From: Cystobasidiopsis lactophilus
Lineage: Eukaryota > Basidiomycota > Agaricostilbomycetes > Agaricostilbales > Chionosphaeraceae
NCBI GenBank assembly: GCA_001599975.1
Contig: BCIO01000006.1
Coordinates: 801,587-865,586 of the forward strand
Length of the DNA: 64,000 nucleotides
Direction of reading: 5' to 3'
A program made the position numbers and the translations under genes. Within the stretch, counting starts at the first letter, position 1, and the number at the start of each line of letters is the position of its first letter. This document shows positions 1-10,967 of the stretch, in pieces. The notes under the pieces are model-generated. The model searched no databases. It was not told where the DNA came from and saw nothing but the letters and a program-made list of their open reading frames with translations.

Positions 1-950
1 CTTCCGAAGAGAAGCTGGCAGACAGGATGGAGAAGAACGAGGCCAAGCGGCAAGTCTTGTGAGCTCTCCCAAAAATTTATGCACTTCGAAGTCTTGCCCA
101 GAATGCTAATGCGACCCTTGTTAATGCCGAAAGGATGAAGGAGATCAAGCGAAGTTACTTTCAGGACATGGGAGAAGTAGGGAAAACAGGAGGGAAGCTT
201 TGGACAGCGCCGGACACGGTCATTCGAGCAGATGTGCGTTTCTAATTCCCTTGTGTCAGAGCCTTTCTTGAGGCTGATGATGTTTCGACAGAAATCCCTA
301 TTCTTTCCAGACATCGCAGGGACGGCCCTCAGTACCAAAGAGTCCAAGCAAACCGGCCAGATGGTCAAAGACAAGGTCTCCCTGCTGGCCATTCTGGGCA
401 CCCGCTTGTCCTTGGAGCACGTCAAGAGCTTCTTTGACCACCTACCTCCAGAAGTGGCACAAGACCCCAACTTCCAATTAGTGCAGGTAGGCTCATCCCC
501 CAAACCGATTGCCTGAAATGAACTCCGGCTGATGATTGCTTTGATTTGGCTAGATCAACCTGCAAGAGAACCCACTGAAAAGCTTTCTGGTCTCTATGTT
601 CCTGTCTTCGTTGAGGAAAGAGGTGCCGCAAGAGCAGCAAGACAACTACTTGCTGGTCTCGCAAAACATGGAGATGACTCGCGAGGTGAGCTCAACTCGC
701 TTCCCACGGTTGCAAAGTAAGCTGACGTAGTTCAGCCCTTGGGAATGAGTAACAAAGCAATTGGCTATGTATACCTGGTCGATTGGAAAGGCAGGATCCG
801 GTGGGCGGCTTGCGGCTTTGCGGACGAGGAGGAGCTGAATGGCATGGTCAACTGCACATCGTGAGTCTTCCTCAAGATCGGGGTTTGAGCGGTTGCTCAA
901 GATGAAGTAGGGTGCTTTTGTCGCGGCTGCAATCCGGTCAAAAGGAGTAG
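1..950 (+). CDS. ATP10: Mitochondrial ATP synthase assembly factor Atp10 (5' truncated by window)
   Basis: Atp10 is an inner-membrane-associated chaperone needed to build the F0 sector, acting on subunit 6. The visible exons read through KLWTAPDTVIRAD, FPDIAGTALS, KVSLLAILGTRLS, INLQENPLKSFLVSMFLSSL, then REPLGMSNKAIGYVYLVDWKG and RIRWAACGFADEEEL, which follows the fungal Atp10 family order. Five introns were placed, at about 59-154, 233-290, 487-554, 685-735 and 860-910. The last exon joins as TSVLLSRLQSGQKE and stops at TAG 948-950. A second reading of that exon stays open to 1000 but loses the family-like C-terminus, so it was not chosen. The start codon and mitochondrial presequence lie left of the window. 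Confidence in the family is high and in the first exon-intron junction moderate. Confidence 0.87.
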
Positions 951-1000
951 ACGAAGTGCGAGCGCCACTCAATCTCGACGGGAACAGGGGTGCCAATTGA

Positions 1001-1298
1001 TCGTCTGTCTTATTTGTCGGCACCATTGGCTGCTGTGGCGTCTATTGCTTGCGTTGAGTGAAAATGCGCCTTGCGATCAGGTCGACGTCTTGCTCAATGG
1101 TCTCAAACAGAACTGGGTTTTTGCATACGCCTCTCCCATGGTCTTTTATAAGCAGTGGACAGTACAGTGCGATTGGCGATAAGGGACGCCGGGCTGAGGA
1201 GATAACCTGCACCTTTCGGGGCAGGTAGCGAACAAGAGGTCGTTTCAAGGTCGAAGTCCTAACATGTCCATTGTCCGTGCGCAGAAGAAGAAGACTGG
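1001..1298. other. Intergenic region between convergent genes
   Basis: This 298-base stretch separates the end of ATP10 from the end of the MFS exporter on the opposite strand. Short frames here do not extend into either gene with plausible splice sites. It probably holds the two 3' UTRs and polyadenylation signals. No RNA gene or repeat was seen. Confidence 0.5.
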
Positions 1299-2966
1299 TC
1301 ACCCTTTAGTTAGTTCCCGCCGTCTCCGCCACTTAGGTCCGAGCTTCATTTGCACAATGACCAAGCCAATCGATGCGATCATCATGAAGACCATGATCGT
1401 GAACGACCAGCCAACGCCCACTCCCTTGATCATCAGTTCGACAACTGAAGTACCGCCCGCACCCAAGAGACACCTAGTGAGGTTCATGGCCGCGGTGGCG
1501 GACGCGCTTTTGCCAGGCGAGATGTCGACCAGATACACTTGCGCGGCCGTGTAGATCGACATAGCTGCCCAGGCCAAAAAGAAGCTTGCAATGATTGGGA
1601 CGCTGAGGTGAACGTTCCTGTCCAAGGACCAGCAGAAAAGCAGCACCGCCGCGCATTCCACCGGCCCCCAGAACAAGAGGGTCCGCAAGCGGGCAACTTC
1701 CAACGGAAAGTTGGCAGGGTCGGCCTTGCTGCGCTGCTTGAATCTTTGATATTCGTTGTTGAGCAGGAAGCCAGTGACGAGCGTGCCCAGCATACAGCCG
1801 AAGCCATTGCATAAGAAGGTGAGGCCAAGCTGGATTTCGGAGAGGCCGTAAATGGACTTAAAGAGGCTTGATTGTGCAGTGACGGCCATTTGCCACGTCG
1901 TGTAGTGCAACGCGGAGAAAAGTAAGGTGCCGAAGACCTCAGGCTGGAAGATGATCTTGAGAGGCGCTAAAAAGTCGATCTTGAGGGGGGCAGGCGCAGG
2001 CGGCACCTCGTCAGGCTTTAAAGGCGGAGGTGTGAGCCATTTGTTGAAAGGCGTTCTGGAGAGGCGAAGGGGAGGTTGGATGCTTCCATCGCCGACAAGG
2101 CGGCGCAACGTCTCCGGGAGGAAGAGGAAAAGGGTGACAAAGAAGGTCGAGGAGTAGATGACCATCGTCCAGAAGATGGACCGCCAGCCAAGCGTGTCCG
2201 CAAGAATGCCGCCAAGCACGGGACCAAGGGCGAGAGGCGTCAGCAAGCCGGTGGTGAAGATGCCCATGAGCCCGCCCCGATCCTCCTTCCGCGTGATGTC
2301 CCCAATGATCCCTGACCCGATTGCTATGGTGCTCGCGCTTCCTGTGGACTGCAAACACCGCAGCACTAGGAGCTGAACGAAGCTCTGACTGAGCGCAAGC
2401 CCAATGCACGCTCCGATTAGAATGGTGAAGGTCGCCATGAGCGTGATCCGTCGCCCATAGACATCTGACAGAGCCCTTCAAAGCACAACACATTGCGTCA
2501 GACTTCGAAATGGCAAACAAACCCCGAAATAGACGCCTACCCCCAAAAGGTTGGTGTTAAGCCCTGCATCACCATGTAACTGGTAACAGTAAGGTTGATT
2601 TGCTCGATAGAAGAGTTAAGGGCTTCGGCAATGGTTGGGATTGCTGCGAATGCGAGCATGTTGGCAAAGCGAAATCTGAGGCAGCACTGAGGAGAACGAC
2701 TCACCCGGAAAGTAAATGTTCGACGCGAGGCCGCTGAAGGTCGCGCTAACGGAAGCCAGTATGATGAGAAGGATACGCTGTCGTGGACTGAATCGAGAGT
2801 AGGGCTCAGAGGCCGTCTGGCGGTGCGACAGCTCGGCATCTTTCTTTGGCTCCTCTGCCGGTGGCGGAGGGAGGCTCTCGAGCTCGAGCGGAAGACTTGG
2901 GGCTTCGGTTGGGGCTGGCAAAGGAGCGACTGCAGCATCTTGTTGCTGTGGAGCCGCAATATGCAT
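1299..2966 (-). CDS. DHA1-family MFS drug/polyamine:H+ antiporter (Qdr/Dtr type)
   Basis: This is a 12-helix major facilitator of the DHA1 (Qdr1-3/Aqr1/Dtr1) group, expected at the plasma membrane and exporting drugs, weak acids or polyamines. The start is ATG 2966-2964; the Pro/Ala-rich cytosolic N-terminus leads into SRFSPRQRILLIILASVSAT. An intron at about 2640-2705 joins to give NIYFPAIPTIAEALNSS, the family signature. A second intron (donor GTAGGCG, acceptor CTTTGAAG) joins TPTFWG to ALSDVYGRRITLMA, restoring the motif-A-like loop after helix 2. A central cytosolic loop (TLRRLVGDGSIQPPLRLSRT) and the C-terminal half follow; the protein ends KLGPKWRRRRELTKG. The length of about 500 residues fits the family. 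The substrate cannot be read from the sequence. Confidence 0.85.
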
Positions 2967-3614
2967 CAAACGACTGGATGATCACCGTCAAGAAGTTGCG
3001 ATGCCGGACCGTGCCGAGGAGTTGAGCAGTTGAGCAGTTCTGGGAGGTGGCGATGTCATTTTGCACATGCTCAACCACGCGCGACGAAGCGTTTATGGCT
3101 CTTTTTTCACAGTGTTTCATTTGGGGGGAGATGGACGAGCGCGGGCAGAAAGAATGAGGTGTGTGTTCTAAACCCTAGGTTTTCTAGATACGTTAAACCA
3201 ACGCGATGAAAGCGAAGAGTGGATGGACGAAGTGGTGAAAAGAGAGATAACGATGTTCGACCATTTGTTCCGGGGCCTGGTGGTGGAGGTGGAGGAGGGT
3301 GGCGCGCGCCGACAGCCGTGGGTGAGACCAACGCCTGCGCCGAGGACCACCTTTTGCTGCTGTTCCCAACCACAGACAACCAAAACAGAGTGAGCCGACC
3401 AAAGCGGCGGAAATCTTGCGGGTTTGACGGGGGGTTTGCTACTCCACACATACAACGCCAACGGTAACGACACAGGGACAACGGGAGGTTCAGAGGTAAG
3501 GCGAGGTAGCGAGCAACACAGAACAGATTGGGTGAGGCGAAGTAGAGGTGGATGATGTACATGCAAGGCGTGATGGCGATGAGGCGGAAAGGGGAGGAGC
3601 GAGGTGAGGATATT
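2967..3614. other. Upstream region of the MFS exporter and 3' flank of CCR4
   Basis: About 650 bases without a supported gene. Several overlapping minus-strand frames are present, but none continues across plausible introns or resembles a family. The part next to 2966 should hold the exporter promoter and 5' UTR. A purine-rich run (3270-3300, GGTGGTGGAGGTGGAGG) is the only visible low-complexity patch. Confidence 0.4.
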
Positions 3615-5918
3615 TTAGCGCTTATTGGCTGGGGCTGCCTTGATCCGCTTTGGCTTGAACTCGGACAAGATGCAGACGTGATCCGACGGGTAGTGCTGTG
3701 GAATGATAAGGCAATTTCAGCAAAGACGAGCTTGCAGAAGCGGCGCCACTCACAGCATTGGGGAAGCCGACAACCTTCGCCAGATATGCAGGATCCACTT
3801 CTCCCAGCACACCAGTGACCTGGAGCGTGTTAGCCGTGTAGAAGATGTGATCTATCACGCCCTTGAAGCTCGGGGTGTAGTTGGTGAACGGCAGCTCGCC
3901 GACGTGCGAGTAGGCGCTCTTGAGGGTGAGAGAGTGCTGCATGCCGTCGGTGGTGTACGTGCCGTAGATATGGTCCCCAAAGTCGTCGTGCGTGTTCGGC
4001 AGGGTGCCCTTGGAGAGGAACTCGTACACGCCCGACTCGGGCAGCGAGTTGAAGTCGCCGCCGATGATGGTCGGGATGGTTGAGCCATTGGCGTACGACG
4101 GCGCGTTGGGCAGGTCGAGCCGGGGTGGCAGACGAGCGAAGCGGTCCGCAATGGTGCGCAGCTCGTCCATCAACATGGCCACTTGGACCAGCTTGACGTC
4201 CTTGAACTCATGGTCCCAGGTCAAGTGGGCGTTGGCGACGATCAAGCGGGCGCCCGTCTGCCGGTTCTCGAGCAGCGCGACGACCGCAATGTTGTCCTTG
4301 GTCATCACCCGGTTGAACATGTCCTCCGTCTTCTTGAAGTCCGGCCGACGCATGGCAATTTGGTTGAACTCGATGAGCTGCTGCTCGACCAATGAGAATC
4401 TGTTGGTTAATCGGGCTAAATCAGACGAGCTCATGAATGTCAAGGGTAGGAAGCAACCAACGTGGTGGACTTGTAGAAGATGGCGCAGCCGTCGACGTGC
4501 CGCTTCTCGTCGTCCCGCATCGTCCGCGCCCTTGACTTTGGCCAGTAGACGCCTTCGTAGTCCTGCTGGCTCAGGTTGTGCAAGAAGTACTCTTCGTATT
4601 GCTCCACGTCCACTTCCTGTGCGAGAGAAGACAAGGCAACTCAGGATTTGGTCACATTGATTCAGGCAGAAGGTCGCACCTGCAGACAGAGGATATCGGC
4701 GGCGTATCCCATGACCTCTTGTAAGATGAGCTCTTTCCGGTATTCCCAGCTGAGGGCCCAAGAGGGGGTGTAGCCGTATTGCGCCGCGGTGGCGTACTTT
4801 TCGCAGAGGATGTTGTAGCACAGGACCGAGAAGCCGCCGTCGGTGGCTGGCGTGCCGTCCGGGCCTTCCTCTGCCGATGGGAGCTCGTCCACGTCGTGCT
4901 CGACCGCCAGCCACTCGCGGTCCGGGGGCGGCATCGGCACCGGGCAAGAGTCGCGGAGGAAGGCGACCAGGGATGAGGTGGACTCCTTCTCGACCAGGGA
5001 CCGCAGTTGCTCCTGCAGCGGGTTGCCCTCGATGCCCAGGACGTCGAGCATGTGGAGCGTGCCCAGTTCCGGTGGCAGAGTGACGATCTGGTTGTCGAAC
5101 AGAAGGAGCTCGCGGAGGGAGATGACGGTGCCCAGCTCTGGGGGGACCGAGGTGAGCTTGTTGGACGAGGCATCCAGGATAGACAAGGACGTCAACTGGC
5201 AGAGGCCGACGGGCAGGACGGTGAGGTGGTTGTGGGGAATGTAGAGGGCGGTCAGAAAGGTGTAGGTGAACAGGGCGTTGGAGAGGTTCTTGAGCGACAT
5301 GCCGCCCATATCGAGGGATGACCAAGGGTCCGCCGTCGCCCCGTTTGCCTCTGCCACCTCGGACGCAGCGCCAGCTGCTTGGCCGGAGCCATTATTGATT
5401 TTGAGCGAGGTGGCCCGGCTCGGCGTCCGCAGCTTGTCCTCCGCCTGGCCGACGACCTTCTTTTGGATCAGGTTGCGGGAGATGAGCGTGGTCGAGGCGG
5501 ACCGGGGCGAGGCGCCGTCCTTGGAGGGGTCGACGATTTGGAGGGCGGCGCTCGAATGGCCGCGCTGCTGGAGCTGTGCGGCCCTGGCGTGGTGGTGGGG
5601 GGAATTGGAGGACCTCGAGATGGCCGCGTACTCGAGCTGCTTGGCCCAGGAGGGGGTGATGGGCTCCTGCTGCTGCTGGGGGTGCTGCTGCTGCTGCTGG
5701 TGCTGGGAGTACGGCCCATTCGGGGTCGAGGGCGTGTGCAAGCCCGAGTTGGGGTGATGCAGGCCAGGGTGGTGGACGCCGTACGAGTGGCCAGCCGCGT
5801 ACGGGTTGTTGTAGCTGGCGTAGCTGGTCCCGTTCATCTTTTGCAGTTGGCCTGCCGTCAGCTCTGGATGGCGCTCAGCAATGGACGCGGGGCGCTCACC
5901 AGGCCCAGGCTGCTGCTG
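3615..5918 (-). CDS. CCR4: CCR4 deadenylase (LRR plus exonuclease-endonuclease-phosphatase domain)
   Basis: This is the catalytic poly(A)-specific 3' exonuclease of the CCR4-NOT complex, which shortens mRNA tails in the cytoplasm. The N-terminus is Gln/His/Pro-rich (SQHQQQQQHPQQQQEP). Leucine-rich repeats follow (LTVLPVGLCQLTSLSILDAS, LGTVISLRELLLFDNQIVTL) and bind the NOT1/CAF1 scaffold. The nuclease domain starts at FSVLCYNILCEKYAT and shows the expected motifs: LCLQ joined to EVDVEQYEEYF (Mg-binding Glu), ANAHLTWDHEF, IGGDFNSLPES, GVIDHIFYT and the terminal YPSDHVCILSEFKP (catalytic Asp-His). Introns lie near 3695-3755, 4400-4450 and 4618-4680. The frame stays open upstream of ATG 5837 through GERPASIAERHPELTAGQLQ to an acceptor (CTGTAG) at 5919, so the true start is in a further 5' exon that I could not place. 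Confidence 0.92.
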
Positions 5919-7600
5919 CTACAGGATTATATTAAGGTTCAGGTGACAGAAGCGGCCAAATCCAGCAGAGGCATTTGCCAGAGTTCGAAGGGGGAGGGGA
6001 CGAGGGCAGGCGAGGAGGAGCAGGGCCAAATGGTCGGAGGCGCAGGGCTTTTGGCGCTCGCTGTGGGTGCGCGCAGTGAAGCAGAGCAGCCAAGGAGCTG
6101 CCCCAAGGAAGGAGCGTTTAATACAAGCGAAGAACCAGTGGCCGTGCTGGACCAAACCTGGGCGGCGGGCGAAGCTGGCTCGCTGGAGTTGGTGCGGAGC
6201 TGCCACTGGTTTGGGCGCTGTTGGCACTCCTTGCAAGTTTGGAATCGACTGTGCCGTGGCCAATGCAGAACTGGACAACGCAGAAGACGGAGACGTCCAC
6301 GTCAGCCTCGGCTGCTCGCCCTTTTGTTGCTCTGTCACTTCTTGCCCCTCAGCTTCTTGTTCATTCTGGTCTCTTGGCGCACCCAACGGCCTTTAGCCTT
6401 TTGTTCTGACTTTTAAAGTGCCTCATCTATCGGGCCTCGCGTATCGAACTTCTGCTGTTCAGCTGACATCTCCTTGCCACCGCGGACTTGGCGACAGCGA
6501 CGCCCTACTTGGCCCGTCATGCTGCTTGTGCAAGATACTCACACTACTGCACTGATGAAACGTCGTGTGCACGCCAATTGGTCTCTGACTCTTCTGGCTT
6601 GCTGGCGCTCTTCGGCCTCTCCAATCCTTGGCCTTGCACCGCTCGAGAAGCCAAGTTCGGACCTTTTATGAAATCTCCAGCTTACTCCTTGACAACAATC
6701 TCGTAATCTGACAGGATGCCAGATGGCTTACAAAGTGTTCAAACCCCGAAAGCGCTGATCAAACCTATGCTCCAATGCCGGCTCGACTCTGCTGGCATGG
6801 GCCGCCTCCCGTTTGGTCGACGTCAGTCAAGTGGAAAGAGCAGCATCATTGTTCAAGGACTTTCATCTTCCAAAGGCAATCAAGCATGCCCATGGTTGCT
6901 TCGCTTGGTTAAATCTGGTGGCAGACACAGCGGTCGAACGACCCAACTCCTGCGGATCCGACTTTCAAATTTGGTCGGCCTCTTTTGAACGTGAAGCTCC
7001 GGATGGCATTAGTTTAACTTTTACAACAGCCGATCTGGCTCCAACATTGGACAAGGCAGCTCTCCTCAGACCTTTTGCCACCTTCGCCTCTTGCCGTTCT
7101 CCAAATCGCCACACAGGATTCAACAGACTCTTGGGCACCCACGGCTTCTAGTGCTGGCAGTAATGTTGTCAAGATAGCTTGATGTACAGACTTCGATCCA
7201 AGCAAGATTTCCAATAAGAAGCAGCATCGTCGACGCGGCTTCCGCACCGGCAATCCGACATTTGTCAAGGCCGTCTAGGGTTTCCGTGTGTCCTGCTCGT
7301 AGCTCTGTGTCTTTGAAATGCGTCTCCTTGCTGCACTTCAAGAACAGATTTCACGACGATTTGACGCATCGACTTGCGAAGTAGTCTCCGCTCCAGGCTT
7401 CTGTGATAAAACAGCTCGACCGAGTTTCAGGCTAGATGCCTCCCTTTGACCTTGGCCAAAAGCTTATAGTCCCGGGGTCTCCAACGCTTTAATGAGCTAC
7501 GCGTCTGGACTTTGACTTCGACAAGTGCTGCGTGGCTCGATCTCAAGATCTGGCCCAGCAGCCGTTCCGCACCCACCTCCTAAAGCCGAAACCCTCACCG
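5919..7600. other. Gene-poor region; probable CCR4 leader exon(s), otherwise unassigned
   Basis: About 1.7 kb without a confident gene. A minus-strand frame at 6386-6228 (starting MGAPRDQNEQEAEGQEV) could supply the missing 5' exon of CCR4, but no splice connection to the acceptor at 5919 was certain. From 6400 to 7600 both strands are broken into short frames without family resemblance, the composition is less GC-rich than the flanking exons, and no repeat or RNA gene was recognised. Confidence 0.35.
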
Positions 7601-7869
7601 AAATTTTTCAGACCAAACCCCGCCTGTGAGGTGGTGCGCAGGATGGGGAGACGCCCGATGATGCATTGATTGCCATGGACTGCTTCGCGCGCGGATAAAG
7701 CGATCCCATGCGGTTCTTTTAATGAGTGGGCAGCTGTCGAGACCCATCTCCTGTTGTCCAAATTGCCCCAATGCGCCATAAAGTCCGAGCAAAAAATCTG
7801 CGGGAAGGCGGCCTCCCGCAGACTCATCAGGCGGTCGCCTCCCCAACTCCGTTAAGTCCTTGCCCTGCA

Positions 7870-7912
7870 GGTAAGCGGCCCGCCGTGAATTTGGCCCTGG
7901 ATGCCGCTTACC
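7870..7912. repeat. Perfect 10-bp inverted repeat (hairpin) upstream of the sugar transporter
   Basis: Arms GGTAAGCGGC (7870-7879) and GCCGCTTACC (7903-7912) are exact reverse complements around a 23-base loop. The arms carry CGG/CCG triplets of the kind bound by fungal Zn2Cys6 factors. A second, imperfect inverted repeat (CGGGAAGGCGGCCTCCCG) lies just upstream near 7800-7817. The pairing is seen directly. A regulatory role for the transporter starting 291 bases downstream is inference. Confidence 0.6.
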
Positions 7913-7970
7913 GGCCCCAAACTTTTCAACCCAAGCGTAGATCGAGCTTCCGCAGCAGGATGGGCCCCGG

Positions 7971-8025
7971 TCTGGAGGGCGCCAGATGTCGCCTACATGC
8001 CCTTTGGATGCTCTCTGGAGGGCGC
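7971..8025 (+). promoter_or_regulatory. 12-bp direct repeat in the sugar-transporter upstream region
   Basis: TCTGGAGGGCGC occurs at 7971-7982 and again, exactly, at 8014-8025, with similar flanks (a CAGAT-like extension after each copy). The two copies are 43 bases apart, about four helical turns, and about 180-230 bases before the transporter start codon. This spacing suggests a repeated factor-binding element, but no known site was matched. Confidence 0.35.
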
Positions 8026-8063
8026 AGATTGTACCAGATTTGGTAAGGTTTGCATGTGCCATT

Positions 8064-8069
8064 GCGGGG
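8064..8069 (+). promoter_or_regulatory. Candidate Mig1/CreA-type site (GCGGGG)
   Basis: GCGGGG fits the SYGGGG consensus of fungal glucose-repressor zinc fingers and lies 134 bases before the start codon of the sugar transporter, where such a site would be meaningful. A hexamer is expected often by chance, so support is weak and rests on the context. Confidence 0.25.
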
Positions 8070-8202
8070 ACCGCGCAGAAGGAAATTTTTTTTGAAGCCA
8101 GCCCTCGTGAAGTCATCGATTTTCGCCCTCTTGCTCCTTTTCTTCACGCGTTCCCTCTCCTCTCCCTTTTGCCTTTCAGCAACCAAGCTTTCCTTTCCAG
8201 CA

Positions 8203-10686
8203 ATGGCCTCCCACGACCCCATGGAGAAGTCGCTGTCCAAGACTGAGAACACTGCAGGCCTTGTCGCCACCGACGATGGTGTGTTGTTTTTTTGTGGTCG
8301 TCTGCCTCAAATTTTTTTGCTCACACCTGTCTGTTCCTTCCAGTCAACCGCATTGAAGCTCCCGTCACATGGAAAGGTGCGCTGAGTAGATAGCGATTGG
8401 TCTGGATCTTGAATCTGACTGGCCGATTTAACCTTTTAGCTTACTTGGTGAGTGGCGACTCTTCGCAACTGCTTCCGATGCTTGTTCTCATCCAATGCCA
8501 CCCTCTCTAGATGTGCGCCTTTGCGTCCTTCGGCGGTATCTTCTTCGGGTGAGCGGCTTCAACTTCAAAGACGGGTCTGTCGTTCGATTTGCTTACTTCC
8601 TTTCGTGCAGCTACGACTCTGGCTACATCAACGGTGTCACTGGTAGCTCCGTCTTCATCCAGCTGATCGAGGGACCTGGTGCCACCGCGCTCAGCTCGTA
8701 CGTCGTGGATCGTTTCAGGTTTCTTTCACGCGGGTTGCCTAAACCATCGAAATCAGCTCGCATAACTCGCTCATCGTCTCTATCCTTTCCGCTGGTACTT
8801 TCTTTGGCGCCATCGTGAGTGTTCTCCGTGGGAGACCCAAAGGGCTTGAAAGTTGACCAGGACTTCCCAGATTGCCGGCGACATCGCGGATTACTTCGGT
8901 CGCCGCCCTACTATCATTATTGGTTGCGGTATCTACCTTGTCGGATGCGTCCTCCAAGCTGCTGCCCACGGTCTTGGACTCTTGGTCGCTGGTCGATTGA
9001 TCGCAGGCTTTGGTGTGGGATTCGTGTCTGCGATTGTGAGCAGTCTTGCCTATCGCATGTCTTAGGACACTTACTGATTCGATGAACAGATCATCCTTTA
9101 CATGTTCGTTTCTCTGCACTCCTGGAGACTGCCTGATTTTCGAAACTCATCGCTTCGGAATTGCAGGTCCGAGATCTGCCCCCGTAAGGTCCGCGGCGCT
9201 CTCGTTTCCGGCTACCAGTTCTGCATCACCATCGGCTTGCTCTTGGCGTCCTGCGTCACCTACGCCACCGAGAACCGCACTGACACCGGCAGCTACCGCA
9301 TTCCCATTTCCATCCAATTCGCTTGGGGCATCATCTTGGGCGTTGGCCTCTTCGTGAGCTTTCGTCGAACTTTCTCTGCGCTATACCTATCTCTTATGGT
9401 CTGTTGTGCAGTTCTTACCCGAATCTCCTCGCTACTTCGTCAAGCGCGGCAAGGCCGACAAGGCTCGCGATGTGCTCGCCCGCCTCCGTGGCCAGCCCAT
9501 CGACTCTGTTTTCGTCGAGACCGAGCTTTCCGAGATCCTCGCCAACGCCGAGTACGAGCGCCAGGTCATCCCCAACACCTCGTACTTCGGCAGCTGGATG
9601 AACTGTTTTTCGGGCGGCCTCAGGAGCGGCAACTCGAACCTCCGCAAGACCATCCTCGGTACATCTATGCAGATGATGCAGCAGTGGACCGGTGTCAACT
9701 GTGAGTACATTCTAGGGCAGCTGTAAAAGAACAAAACTGACATCGTCCCCCCAGTCATCTTCTACTTCTCGACCCCCTTCCTCAAGTCCACCGGCGCTAT
9801 TACCAACTCCTTCCTCATTTCCCTCATTTTCAACTTGATCAACGTGTGCTCGACCCCAATCAGCTTCTGGGCCATGGAGCGCGTTGGCCGCCGTCCTCTT
9901 CTCATCTGGGGCGCCCTCGGCATGTTGATCTGCGAGTTCATTGTCGGCATCGTTGGTGTCACTGTCGGTTTCAACAAGACCCACCTTGACCCTGTCTCTG
10001 GCCTCTCGATTGCCAACAACATTCCGGCCGTCAATGCCCAGATCGCCTTCATCTGCTTCTACATCTTCTTCTTCGCTACCACCTGGGGCCCTGGCGCGTG
10101 GGTTGTCATTGGCGAGATCTACCCTGTAAGCTTCTATTTGGCATGTCAATTTGCGGCGTTGCTGAGCGAAGCATCGAACAGCTCCCCATCCGATCCCGTG
10201 GTGTCGCTCTCTCCACCGCCAGCAACTGGCTTTGGAACTGCATCATCGCCGTTATCACTCCTTACCTCGTCAACTCCGATAAGGGCAACCTCAGGTGAGC
10301 ATTAGTTGATTATCTTCAATTTCTGACCTTGAGCTCACAATGCGCTTCAAGGTCGAGCGTCTTCTTCCTTTGGGGAGGCCTTTGCTGCGCCTGTTTCGCA
10401 TACGCCTACTTTTTGGTGCCCGAGACCAAAGGCTTGTCGTTGGAACAGGTCGACCAGATGATGTCCGAGGTAGGCTTCTCGAAGTGGCGTTCGCAGGATC
10501 ACTTTGCTCACTCTCCTCGTGCAGGTCAACGCCCGCCACTCTGCGTCCTGGAAGCCTCATGAGACCTTCGCCCACAAGCTCGGCATGACCGATGGCCATT
10601 TGGCTAAGGAGACTGTTACCCACCACGAGAAGCACACTCCCGCGCAAGTGCCGGCTGTTGCCCCCAACACGAACATGGCCTCGTAA
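8203..10686 (+). CDS. Sugar porter family MFS transporter (hexose, Hxt/high-affinity glucose type)
   Basis: A 12-helix H+ symporter or facilitator of the SP family at the plasma membrane. The start is ATG 8203-8205 (MASHDPMEKSLSKTENT) after a pyrimidine-rich leader. At least 13 introns of about 50-70 nt were placed; joining them gives an unbroken protein of about 530 residues. Diagnostic motifs: FGGIFFGYDSGYINGV in helix 1, DYFGRRPTII (motif A), AGRLIAGFGVGFVSA, EICPRKVRGALVSGYQ, LPESPRYFVKRGK, QQWTGVNFIFYFST, VGRRPLLIWG, EIYPLPIRSRGVALS and the terminal VPETKGLSLEQVDQMM. The pattern is close to fungal glucose/xylose transporters. Substrate and affinity cannot be assigned. It is tail-to-tail with another sugar porter, the two stop codons being 281 bases apart. 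Upstream inverted and direct repeats may regulate it. Confidence 0.93.
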
Positions 10687-10967
10687 AATCGCTTTATACT
10701 TGTATCACTCCTTGCAACGTATGCAATTAATGGGATCGTGGGATCAACTCTACTTTGCCACTTGCCACCGTTTAATGGAGAGCGACTCAAAAGCTCGCTC
10801 ACTACTCTCGTTGTTGCCAAGTCTGCTATCATCACCGTTTTGTTCGAATCTAATTTGGCTTTGCAAGCATCTAATGAGAGAGATCTATGCACATTAATTG
10901 GTGGAGTGGATGCTGTCTAAAATGATCTAGGTGGTTTCTAATGCTAAATGCGATTGATGCTGGTTCA

